A DNA stretch of 59,169 nt from the NCBI GenBank assembly GCA_024228495.1, contig JAAETJ010000300.1, positions 1 to 59,169 of the forward strand, in the 5' to 3' direction. The notes below the pieces were generated by a model. That model did not search any database. It saw only the letters and a list, made by a program, of their open reading frames with translations, and was not told the origin of the DNA. The position numbers and the translations under genes are program-made. Shown piece after piece: positions 17,184-24,742 of the stretch (positions are counted from its first letter, which is position 1; every line of letters starts with the position of its first letter). The stretch is from a bacterium. Its GTDB lineage: Bacteria > Pseudomonadota > Alphaproteobacteria > Rhizobiales > JAKIUO01.

Positions 17184-18434
17184 CTAGTCATTGGTATAAG
17201 ATGACGGCTCAAATCCTGGCCCCCTGACTTGCCCGGCGCCAAATATCGCCACGACCTTGAACAAAGATCCCATCTGATCCGGCTCGATCAAACGCTGCAA
17301 ACCGGTCATGAACTGCTGCGCGCCTGTCGTGTTTTCTTGCGCTTGCATCAATTGCGCGGCACGCTCTCGCGCCCCAAGGACAATTAAAAAGTCGCGCTGC
17401 GTGACCGGACCGGCAACATTAAGACCAAGCCCTTTGGTGGTTTGTACAAGGGATGCAAAATCCACATGAGCGGTGACATCCGCCAAGCCCTGATCGCGCA
17501 AGGGGTCACTGAACTGATGGCTATTAAGCGCCTGAAAACTATCCCCAAAAGTGCGTATGCCATAGCCATAATCAATCAACAATCCATTGAAGGGATGGGT
17601 GCTGGCCCGTTTGGCGATTTGTTTGAGCAATCTTTTGGTGGCTGGGCGGGTTTCGAGATAATCTCCATCAACTGGCGCACTTGGCATGAGCGAGAGATCA
17701 TCTGGATTATTGCTGACTTGATCGGCCAGCAAATAAGTAAACGCCCCTGTTTCATCCAGACCCACCATACGCTCATACCACGCCTCGTGCTTGAACTGAT
17801 ATTGGCGAATAGGAAGCGCGTCCAGAAACTCATTGGCAAGCAAAAGGCTCGGCCCGGGCGGCACGCCTTCCAGCCGGTCATGCCAGAATAGTTGCGGAAT
17901 TTCACGCCCGTGCTCCTTGGCCTGCGCCTTGATAAGCTGCTCTTGCCGGGCGCACAGAGCCTTGCTAGTCTCGACAAAATGTACCTCAACAGATTGCAAA
18001 AATTCTGGCACCAATGAGGCAGCACGCAAGGCGTCCGACATCAGCGTTCCCCTGCCCGGCCCCAATTCAATCAGCTTGCAATTGCCTGGCTGTCCAAGCT
18101 CCGCCCAGACCTGCACGCACCATAAACCAAGCAGTTCCCCAAAAATCTGGCTCACATCTGGAGCGGTGATGAAGTCGCCGTTAGCGCCAAACGGATCGCG
18201 CGCGATATAATAGCCAAATGCGGGATCGCCGAGACAGGCCTCCATATAGTCGTGCAAGGTCAGTGGACCCTGTTGCTTGATGCGTGCTTTAAGCTTGATC
18301 GCCAGAGGGGTATCAACATCGCCTTCGCTATCCTGGCGCACACTCACACTTTCGAAAAACTTGCCAAGGAACTCCTCGACACCGTCGTCGCCCCTGTCGG
18401 TCAGGTCATCGCCTTTTTTACGCTTACCGCTCAT
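17184..18434 (-). CDS. MidA/NDUFAF7-family SAM-dependent methyltransferase
   Basis: The 416-residue protein matches the DUF185 (COG1565) family. Visible features are the entry segment GDPAFGYYIARDPFGANGDF, FITAPDVSQIFGELLG, the SAM loop IELGPGRGTLMSD near residue 140, LLANEFLDALPIRQY and LLIDYGYG. The eukaryotic homologue NDUFAF7 methylates an arginine of complex I subunit NDUFS2, so a similar role on NuoD is plausible but unproven. Compared with the family, it carries an extra charged N-terminal segment of about 45 residues. Its ATG overlaps the lgt stop (ATGA), so the two are translationally coupled. Confidence 0.9.
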   Translation of the reverse strand: MSGKRKKGDDLTDRGDDGVEEFLGKFFESVSVRQDSEGDVDTPLAIKLKARIKQQGPLTLHDYMEACLGDPAFGYYIARDPFGANGDFITAPDVSQIFGELLGLWCVQVWAELGQPGNCKLIELGPGRGTLMSDALRAASLVPEFLQSVEVHFVETSKALCARQEQLIKAQAKEHGREIPQLFWHDRLEGVPPGPSLLLANEFLDALPIRQYQFKHEAWYERMVGLDETGAFTYLLADQVSNNPDDLSLMPSAPVDGDYLETRPATKRLLKQIAKRASTHPFNGLLIDYGYGIRTFGDSFQALNSHQFSDPLRDQGLADVTAHVDFASLVQTTKGLGLNVAGPVTQRDFLIVLGARERAAQLMQAQENTTGAQQFMTGLQRLIEPDQMGSLFKVVAIFGAGQVRGPGFEPSSYTND

Positions 18435-19279
18435 ATCGTCTTTGCTTGCTTTTCGGACATTTCAGCGCCCAGACGCCGCGCTCGATGAATAAGATAGGCC
18501 CCTAGAACAACCATCGGCGCAGAATAGATCATACCCGGCGTAAAGGGACCGATCATCAACCCGACGCCCTCATCAAACTGGCGGAAATTCTCCACAAAAA
18601 TACGCGCCAGACCATAACCAAGGATCACCGTGCCAAGCACCAGGCCGGGCTTTAAAAAGGCCAGACGCTTGTGGGTCAAGAGGCGCGCCACCAGAAACAA
18701 AAGCCCCCCTTCAAGGGCTGCTTCATACAGCTGACTTGGATGGCGCGCCACGCCGCCAGCTTCAGGATTTGGAAACACCATCGCCCAGGGCACATCTGAA
18801 ACCCGTCCCCATAATTCGCCATTGATGAAATTGGCAATACGCCCAAACAACAAGCCCAGCGGCGCGGTCGCCGCAGCGACATCCATCACCGACAAGACCG
18901 GCAGATCATGACGCTTCGAGTAGAACCAGATAGCCAACAGTGAGCCCAACATACCACCATGAAACGACATGCCGCCATTCCAGGTGGCCATGATCTGAAA
19001 GGGATTGTTGAAGAAATAAACGGGATTATAAAAGAACACATATCCAAGACGCCCTCCCACCACGACACCAACGGTGATCCATAGCAACAGATCGTCAAAT
19101 TGTCCCGCCTTGATCGGCGACTTGCCGCCCCACAGACCCTGATTTGCGCTCAAATACCGTGTATAGGCCCAGCCCAACAACAAGCTCACCATATAAGCAA
19201 GCCCATACCATTTTACGGAAATCGGCCCTAGATTAAGCGCCACTGGGTCAATCATAGGCAGGGCAATAGCAAAGCTCAT
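18431..19279 (-). CDS. lgt: Prolipoprotein diacylglyceryl transferase
   Basis: Lgt transfers diacylglycerol from phosphatidylglycerol to the lipobox cysteine of prolipoproteins at the inner membrane. The 282-residue polytopic protein shows the family signature GRIANFINGELWGR and the upstream WNGGMSFHGGMLG with its essential His. It also has RHPSQLYEAALEG and the C-terminal FVENFRQFDEG segment. It is the promoter-proximal gene of lgt-midA-pgeF. Several predicted substrates are in this window, at 16086, 31602 and 58787. Confidence 0.96.
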   Translation of the reverse strand: MSFAIALPMIDPVALNLGPISVKWYGLAYMVSLLLGWAYTRYLSANQGLWGGKSPIKAGQFDDLLLWITVGVVVGGRLGYVFFYNPVYFFNNPFQIMATWNGGMSFHGGMLGSLLAIWFYSKRHDLPVLSVMDVAAATAPLGLLFGRIANFINGELWGRVSDVPWAMVFPNPEAGGVARHPSQLYEAALEGGLLFLVARLLTHKRLAFLKPGLVLGTVILGYGLARIFVENFRQFDEGVGLMIGPFTPGMIYSAPMVVLGAYLIHRARRLGAEMSEKQAKTI

Positions 19280-19450
19280 CGCAAGGTTCCCATCACTTTT
19301 CTGGTTTCACTGTTTTCATGCAGCTTGTGTCGAAACCCCCTGCAAGTGTCAAGTCAACTCCCCCGATCTCACGAACTAGTGCACTTGTGCAAAATCCATG
19401 GGAGCCTTAAACTACAACAAAAATGACATATTAAAGGAAAAAAGCTCATC

Positions 19451-20410
19451 ATGAATTTGTTCAAATCGGCGCTAATTGCGTCTTTGTTATTGTGGCCAGC
19501 AATTGCTGGTGCCTGGACCCTGCCTGATGGTAGCATGGTTGCCTTTGAAGCGGTTTCCAAAAATGTCTATGTTATGCATGGCCCAAAAGACGAGCCAAGT
19601 CCGAAAAATATGGGCTTCATGAATAATCCAAGTCTCATTGTATCAGCCAATGGCGTCATCATTATCGATCCTGGCAGTACCTTGCAAGTCGGCGAGCAAG
19701 TGCTGACAGAGGTCAAGAAGATCACCGACAAACCAGTCTTGGCCGTGTTTAACACCCATATTCATGGCGATCACTGGCTCGGGAATCAGGCATTCAAGCA
19801 AGCTTTTCCCAACGTGAAGATATACGGTCATGCTAAAATGATCGAAAAAGCCAAAGGCGATGAAGGCCTGACATGGGTCGACATCATGGACCGGCTGACC
19901 AAAGGCTTGAGCAAAGGCACCAAGGTCGTCGCCCCTGATCAAACTATTGCAAATGGTGCCTCCGTCAAGATCGATGGCCAGACCTTTCGCGCTCATCATC
20001 TGTCAAATGCCCACACTGATACCGATATCATGGTGGAGCATGTCGAGAGCAAAACCATGTTTCTTGGCGATAATGGCTTTAACGCCCGCATGGCGCGCTT
20101 TGAAGAAAGCGGCGATATGCATGGCAATATCAAAGCCTTGCAATTTGCCCGCGATCTAAAAATGACCACCTATGTACCCGGCCACGGCAAAAGCGGTTCG
20201 GCTGATCTGGCTGTCATACCGTTTTTGACCTATCTGGAAAAACTGCGTGATGGTGTCACCAAGGGCTATCGCGCAGAGAAAGAGAGTTATCAAATCAAAA
20301 AAGACATTGAAGCTCAATTTGCCCAGTTTAAAAAATGGAACGGCTTTGAGAGTAATTTTGGCCGCCATGTCAACAAGATGTATCTTGAAGTCGAAGCACT
20401 CGAATTCTAG
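19451..20410 (+). CDS. Exported metallo-beta-lactamase-fold hydrolase
   Basis: This 319-residue protein begins with a signal peptide (MNLFKSALIASLLLWPAIAG, cleavage near AGA-W), so it acts in the periplasm. The metal-binding motif is NTHIHGDHW near residue 103, followed by SNAHTDTD, FLGDNGFN and PGHGKSG, giving the ligands for a two-zinc site. The layout resembles SoxH/quinoprotein-relay-type exported MBL proteins and not class B beta-lactamases. The substrate is unknown. AAAGGA precedes the ATG. The ubiK-like gene follows 39 bases later on the same strand, but a functional link is not shown. Confidence 0.85.
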   Translation: MNLFKSALIASLLLWPAIAGAWTLPDGSMVAFEAVSKNVYVMHGPKDEPSPKNMGFMNNPSLIVSANGVIIIDPGSTLQVGEQVLTEVKKITDKPVLAVFNTHIHGDHWLGNQAFKQAFPNVKIYGHAKMIEKAKGDEGLTWVDIMDRLTKGLSKGTKVVAPDQTIANGASVKIDGQTFRAHHLSNAHTDTDIMVEHVESKTMFLGDNGFNARMARFEESGDMHGNIKALQFARDLKMTTYVPGHGKSGSADLAVIPFLTYLEKLRDGVTKGYRAEKESYQIKKDIEAQFAQFKKWNGFESNFGRHVNKMYLEVEALEF

Positions 20411-20449
20411 CACCATTGCAAATCCGCAAATATTGACAAGGAGGCAACC

Positions 20450-20707
20450 ATGCCCCAGACAACCAGCAAAGTTTTTGACGAAATCGCCAAGCTGATGACA
20501 GATGCTGCTGGCGCCATGCAAGGCGCACGCGGCGAAGTCGACAATGCCATGCGCTCAAAAGCTGAAAAGGTGCTGCGCGATCTCGACATTGTGCAGCGCG
20601 AAGAATTCGACGCGGTAAAAGCCATGGCCACCAAGGCCCGCGAAGAAAATGATGAATTGCGCGCGGAAATCAAAACACTCCGCGCTCAAATCAAAGTACT
20701 GAAATAA
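20450..20707 (+). CDS. ubiK: UbiK-family ubiquinone biosynthesis accessory factor
   Basis: The 85-residue protein has the BMFP/UbiK (COG2960) pattern: an amphipathic N-terminal helix (KVFDEIAKLMTDAAGAMQGA), a central segment, and a C-terminal coiled coil (REENDELRAEIKTLRAQIKVL) that would trimerise. In E. coli, UbiK joins UbiJ in the soluble Ubi complex that handles ubiquinone intermediates in aerobic synthesis. GGAGG sits eight bases before the ATG. It is followed by ybjN and proC on the same strand, an arrangement recalled from other alphaproteobacteria. The anaerobic ubi genes are about 30 kb away. Confidence 0.88.
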   Translation: MPQTTSKVFDEIAKLMTDAAGAMQGARGEVDNAMRSKAEKVLRDLDIVQREEFDAVKAMATKAREENDELRAEIKTLRAQIKVLK

Positions 20708-21061
20708 ACCTGCTCTTTTCGCACCCACCCGGTCTGTGAGCTGTGTATAATCTTGTGGATTTTTAAACACCTGTGGGAAACTGTGTGCCTTGCAAGTCAC
20801 CATTGGCTTAATTGGTGGACAACTTGCAAACGCCCCTTGCAACAATTGCCGCGCATCAGATACCGCTTAGAAATAGTTGTGGCCTCGCATAGTATCTTTA
20901 AGAAAACCATCAACAAAATGTTCGTATAGATTGGGCGTCCCCGCCAGCAATCTGAATTTTCTTGTTGAAACAGATATTTGTGGGGGTACAACTCGTGGTA
21001 TGAACTCATATTGCGTGGTTAAAACTCTGATTCCCACATGACCAGCGGAGCAGAACAGACC
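20708..21061. other. Intergenic region with DnaA-box-like cluster and 40-nt hairpin
   Basis: No gene is supported here. TGTGTATAA at 20742-20750 is a perfect DnaA box on the minus strand (TTATACACA). TGTGGATTT (20755-20763) and TGTGGGAAA (20772-20780) are near matches in an AT-rich stretch. At 20790-20829, TTGCAAGT and ACTTGCAA form a perfect outer stem with a CACCA/TGGTG inner stem. No T-run follows, so it is not a typical terminator. Confidence 0.4.
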
Positions 21062-21559
21062 ATGGCGACAGCAGCACGTATTTTCGACCGAATCAGCCAT
21101 CCGATTGACCACATAGAATCCCTGGCACTCAGGCATGGCTGGCCTTATGAGCGCACATGTGATGATGAGCTAACCCTGGTTGTTGATGGTACCTGGTGTG
21201 ATTATCAAGTGTCGATCAACTGGCGCGAAGACATTGAGAGCCTGCATCTGGCCAGCGCCTTTGATCTGAAAGTGCCCGAAGGGCGCGCCAATGAAATCTA
21301 CCGGTTGATTGCCAAAATCAATGAACAGCTATGGGTCGGTCATTTTGATCTATGGTCTGATGATGGATTACTCATGTATCGCCATGCCTTGCTGCTAAAT
21401 GACACCGAAGCCAATACCGAACAATGTCAGGCACTAATAAGCGCCGCCCTTGAAAGTTGCGAATTTTACTATCAGGCATTCCAGTTTGTCATCTGGGCTG
21501 GTAAGAACGCATCAGATGCCCTCGCGACAACCATGTTTGAAACCAAGGGTCAGGCTTAA
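21062..21559 (+). CDS. YbjN-domain protein
   Basis: The product is about 165 residues and matches the YbjN family (type III secretion chaperone-like fold): LTLVVDGTWCDYQVSINWRE, LHLASAFDLKVPE, IYRLIAKINEQLWVGHFDLW and LLMYRHALLL. The frame is open to an ATG at 21038, but the ATG at 21062 (MATAARIFDRI) has CGGAG upstream while the earlier one has no Shine-Dalgarno sequence. The molecular role of the family is unclear; E. coli YbjN has been linked to stress and motility regulation. It is followed by proC after 27 bases. Confidence 0.85.
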   Translation: MATAARIFDRISHPIDHIESLALRHGWPYERTCDDELTLVVDGTWCDYQVSINWREDIESLHLASAFDLKVPEGRANEIYRLIAKINEQLWVGHFDLWSDDGLLMYRHALLLNDTEANTEQCQALISAALESCEFYYQAFQFVIWAGKNASDALATTMFETKGQA

Positions 21560-21586
21560 ATCACAGTTTTGTAAGAAAGCGTATTT

Positions 21587-22411
21587 ATGACAATCGATAT
21601 TGGGAGACCCCTCTTGCTGGTCGGGGCCGGTAAAATGGGCAGCGCGATGGCTGCGGGCTGGCTGGAACAAGGGCTTGCGCCACAAAACCTGATCATTAAG
21701 GACCCCGCCCCTTGCGAAGATGCCCAAAAACTGATTACCAAGTATGAACTGGTGAGCGGCGAAAATCCAGAGCTGCCCTCTCATCCCGCGTTCATTGTGC
21801 TGGCCATCAAACCACAAATGATGGCGCAAATTCTCCCGACCCTTGCTGCCAAAGCCAATAAACAGACCCTGTTCTTGTCTATTGCAGCGGGGCAAAGCCT
21901 TAAAACGCTGGCCAACCATCTTGGCGACAAGCAACCCATTGTGCGCGCCATGCCAAATACTCCCGCCTCTATTGGACGCGGCATGTCAGTTGCCTGCGCC
22001 AACGAAACCGTCACCAACGCGCAGGTCGAACACTGCACCACCCTGCTGTCAGCAGTTGGTGAAATTGCCTGGATCAATGATGAAGCTCAAATGGATGCCG
22101 TCACCGCCGTCTCTGGCTCTGGCCCCGCTTACCTGTTCGCCCTCACCGAATGCATGGCACTGGCCGGTATCAATCAAGGGCTCGACCCTAAACTCGCCTG
22201 GCAACTGGCCAAAACCACCATGCAAGGCGCCGGCGCCCTGATGCGCCACTCGCCCGACAACCCCGTCATCCTGCGCAAGAACGTCACCTCACCTGGCGGT
22301 ACGACCGAGGCCGCTCTCGATGTGCTGATGGGCAAAAAAGGCCTGCCCAAGCTGATGGATAAAGCGATCAGGGCCGCCACTGAGCGCTCAAAGGAATTGT
22401 CGGGGGATTGA
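21587..22411 (+). CDS. proC: Pyrroline-5-carboxylate reductase
   Basis: ProC reduces 1-pyrroline-5-carboxylate to proline with NAD(P)H, the last step of proline biosynthesis. The 274-residue protein shows the Rossmann motif LLVGAGKMGSAMAAGWLEQG near residue 10 and VLAIKPQMM near 66. The family signature near the C-terminus includes SGSGPAYLFALTECMA, AGALMRHS and VTSPGGTTEAAL. It is co-oriented with ybjN. Confidence 0.95.
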   Translation: MTIDIGRPLLLVGAGKMGSAMAAGWLEQGLAPQNLIIKDPAPCEDAQKLITKYELVSGENPELPSHPAFIVLAIKPQMMAQILPTLAAKANKQTLFLSIAAGQSLKTLANHLGDKQPIVRAMPNTPASIGRGMSVACANETVTNAQVEHCTTLLSAVGEIAWINDEAQMDAVTAVSGSGPAYLFALTECMALAGINQGLDPKLAWQLAKTTMQGAGALMRHSPDNPVILRKNVTSPGGTTEAALDVLMGKKGLPKLMDKAIRAATERSKELSGD

Positions 22412-22532
22412 TAATGCGCTCACCGCCCTCTTATTCTGCGGAGCTTGGCGTCCTGTGCGGTCAAGCAAAGCACAGATCCGATGATCCAATTGGAACGTGC
22501 AAGTTGGTATGTGAGGAAATAAGCAGACCAAC

Positions 22533-22569
22533 CCTATTGGATAACCGGGTCAAGCCCGGTCATGACGAA
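22533..22569. repeat. Alphaproteobacterial-type intergenic repeat, copy 1 (family B)
   Basis: This 37-bp block matches 30603-30639 at 33 of 37 positions. Its core ACCGGGTCAAGCCCGGT is a perfect inverted repeat around TCA, followed by CATGACGAA. A less conserved upstream part, around 22471-22490 (cagatccgatgatcca), also has a counterpart at 30541-30558. It lies just downstream of proC and of the convergent 22591 gene. Confidence 0.75.
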
Positions 22570-22590
22570 GGAGGAGAAACTGGCATCCCC

Positions 22591-22992
22591 TTACTTCTTC
22601 GTCTTTTTTTCCCGTTTTTCTGGATTTTCACGCGCTCTTGTCCAGGGGGACCATTTGGGTTTCCACCACAGATTGACCCACGCATGGAGAATAGACAGGC
22701 CGATAAAACGGAAGATCACGCGGAAGGGTTCGACGCTAATCAGATATAAAAGCCGCTTGGCACCACCAAAGCCCTTTTCCTGCAGACGCGCGAACAGGCG
22801 TTCCACATAGGGCTTGGTCATTGGTGTACTATAAGCATAGCGCAGGGCAAAAGCTGCCAGCACCAATAATATCAGCAGGGGCATGAGCAAAAAGCTCAAA
22901 AACCACAAGATGATAGAAAACAGCAAGCCAAGAATGGTGAAGATGAGACCTATAAGCGTGTAAATAATCTCGATAGCGCTCTCCCCCTTCAA
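22591..22992 (-). CDS. Small membrane protein of unknown function
   Basis: A 133-residue protein with a long hydrophobic N-terminal region (residues about 8-48, two probable membrane helices: IIYTLIGLIFTILGLLFSII and LLMPLLILLVLAAFAL). An amphipathic and basic C-terminus with many Trp, Arg and Lys residues (ILHAWVNLWWKPKWSPW) follows. The start is a TTG at 22992 with GGTGAGAG upstream; no ATG is available. It is probably the third gene of pyrD-arsC-22591, 24 bases after the arsC stop. No family is recognised. Confidence 0.6.
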   Translation of the reverse strand: MKGESAIEIIYTLIGLIFTILGLLFSIILWFLSFLLMPLLILLVLAAFALRYAYSTPMTKPYVERLFARLQEKGFGGAKRLLYLISVEPFRVIFRFIGLSILHAWVNLWWKPKWSPWTRARENPEKREKKTKK

Positions 22993-23016
22993 TCTCTCAC
23001 CGATCCTTCCTGCTGC

Positions 23017-23364
23017 CTATAAAATATCCAGCACCAGTTTTGGCGGACGTCCAACAGCAGCCTTGCCGTCTTTGACAACAATCGGACGCTCGATTAGATG
23101 AGGGTGGTTGACCATGGCCATAATAAGGGCATGATCGGGCAGACTTTCATCTGACAGCTCAAGTTCCTTGTAAATCTTTTCTTTTTTGCGCATGAGATCG
23201 CGGGGTTTGATACCGAGCATATCAAGAATTTCCTTGAGCTCTGCTTCAGAGGGCGGGGTCTCAAGATATTCAATAACTTCTGGTTCTACACCGTTTTCGT
23301 CCAGCAAGGTCATTGTTTGGCGGCATGTCGAGCAGCGGGGATTGTGATAAATTTTAACGGACAT
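23017..23364 (-). CDS. arsC: ArsC-family glutaredoxin-dependent arsenate reductase-like protein
   Basis: The 115-residue thioredoxin-fold protein begins VKIYHNPRCSTCRQT, with the nucleophilic Cys (residue 11) in the arsenate-reductase position, and has the later ERPIVV and GRPP segments of the family. ArsC reduces arsenate to arsenite, but many chromosomal homologues outside ars operons lack a demonstrated role, and no arsB, acr3 or arsR is nearby. It sits 17 bases after pyrD, with AAAGGAA before the ATG. Confidence 0.85.
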   Translation of the reverse strand: MSVKIYHNPRCSTCRQTMTLLDENGVEPEVIEYLETPPSEAELKEILDMLGIKPRDLMRKKEKIYKELELSDESLPDHALIMAMVNHPHLIERPIVVKDGKAAVGRPPKLVLDIL

Positions 23365-23381
23365 GACAGTTCCTTTTTTTG

Positions 23382-24473
23382 TCAGGAGATGGTTTTAGCG
23401 GCCCATTCGTCAGCCTTTGTGCCAATGGCTTGTTCAATTGAACTATAGCCGTTTTCTTCGCAATGGCGGATAAGTGCGCGCTTGATATTTGTAATGAGGC
23501 TTGGACCTTCATAGATGAGACCGGTGTAAAGTTCAATGAGTGTTGCGCCTGCCTGCAATTTAGCCACAGCGCTTTCCCCACTATCGATGCCGCCAATGCC
23601 AATCAGCGGGATCTGCCCTTTGGTGATTTGGTAGACTTTCGCCAGCATACGGGTGGAGCGCTCAAACAAGGGCCGCCCCGACAGGCCGCCGGACTGTTCT
23701 CCAGTACTCTGGTCCCCCAGACCGGTGCGCGCCAAAGTCGTGTTTGAAATAACAATACTATCCACCTTATGAGCTTGTAATCGCTCAATAATAGCGGGCA
23801 AAGCATCGTCATCAATGTCAGGGGCCAGCTTTACCGCCATGGGGCGATGGGGCGCATCTTCATCATCCATGAGATGCGCACGTACCTGTATCAATTTTCC
23901 AAGCAAAGCATCCAGCTCATCTGGCGCTTGCAGATCGCGCAGGCCCGGTGTGTTCGGACTTGAGATATTGATCGTGAAAAAATCGGCCACATTATAAAAA
24001 CGCTTGAGCCCAAGACAATAGTCCTCAATCCGATCCGCGCTATCTTTATTAGCGCCGATATTGATCGACAGGACGCCATCATGGCTGCGCATCAGCAGCC
24101 GTTTGGCCAAGGCATCATGCCCCTCATTGTTAAAGCCCAGACGGTTTATGACGCCGCGATCCTTAATCAACCGAAACACACGCGGTTTCAGGTTACCATC
24201 CTGGGGTTGGGGTGTCACAGTACCAACTTCACAAAATCCAAAGCCCATTTTGAACAATGGACCCATGACCCGGCCATTTTTATCAAAGCCTGCTGCCATG
24301 CCAAGGGGGTTATTGAATTTGAGCCCCCACACCGTTTGTTCAAGGCGCTGATCATTTTGCCCACCGCGGGGATAAAGCCCCTGCTCCAGCGAGCGCAACG
24401 TCAGCTCATGGGCTTTTTCGGGGTCAAGCGCCAAAAGGGCTGGCCGCGCCAATGTCATCAGGCCCTTCAACAT
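23382..24473 (-). CDS. pyrD: Dihydroorotate dehydrogenase (quinone), class 2
   Basis: PyrD oxidises dihydroorotate to orotate in pyrimidine synthesis and passes electrons to the quinone pool at the inner membrane. The start is the ATG at 24473; an open frame upstream lacks family-like residues. Motifs in about 363 residues are the membrane-binding N-terminus (LARPALLALDPEKAHELTL), NPLGMAAGFDKNG (FMN site), FCEVGTVTPQPQDGN, NRLGFNNEG, NISSPNTPGLRDLQ with the catalytic Ser, VISNTT, and GIGGIDSG. It heads pyrD-arsC-22591. As a quinone-linked enzyme it depends on the ubiquinone made by the locus at 50-57 kb. Confidence 0.95.
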   Translation of the reverse strand: MLKGLMTLARPALLALDPEKAHELTLRSLEQGLYPRGGQNDQRLEQTVWGLKFNNPLGMAAGFDKNGRVMGPLFKMGFGFCEVGTVTPQPQDGNLKPRVFRLIKDRGVINRLGFNNEGHDALAKRLLMRSHDGVLSINIGANKDSADRIEDYCLGLKRFYNVADFFTINISSPNTPGLRDLQAPDELDALLGKLIQVRAHLMDDEDAPHRPMAVKLAPDIDDDALPAIIERLQAHKVDSIVISNTTLARTGLGDQSTGEQSGGLSGRPLFERSTRMLAKVYQITKGQIPLIGIGGIDSGESAVAKLQAGATLIELYTGLIYEGPSLITNIKRALIRHCEENGYSSIEQAIGTKADEWAAKTIS

Positions 24474-24570
24474 GGGATTATATTCCTTCTTCTGGCTGGC
24501 TTTTGACCCTATCCAACTAATCGAGAAGGTCAAGCGTCTTCATATGTGCTTGTATGCGTTATACCGCGCA

Positions 24571-24599
24571 TTGACAACGGCACCTGCCAACCTTATCTC
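24571..24599 (+). promoter_or_regulatory. Probable sigma-70 promoter of secA
   Basis: TTGACA (24571-24576), a 17-base spacer and TATCTC (24594-24599) lie upstream of secA. The leader would be about 135 bases. An 8-bp inverted repeat, AACCTTAT (24589-24596) and ATAAGGTT (24632-24639), could fold at the 5' end of the leader. The -10 match is weak. Confidence 0.35.
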
Positions 24600-24742
24600 T
24601 GACACTCAGTCCGTAAACGAGCGGCGGAGCAATAAGGTTCCGACGAGCGTTTTATGCCGTAATACTGTAATAGTTCCTTCAAGCTGCAAATCAGTATACA
24701 AAACAACAATACACCCATCCCTTTCTATGAGGCTTCGATAAC

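Noticed and set aside
23017-23364. arsC as evidence for an arsenic-resistance cassette
   Set aside because: No arsR, arsB, acr3 or arsH is nearby; it sits in a pyrD operon.
24472-24741. Frame ending one base before secA, a possible SecM-like leader peptide
   Set aside because: No export signal, arrest motif or ribosome-binding site is visible, and it overlaps the pyrD start. The hairpin in the leader is noted instead.
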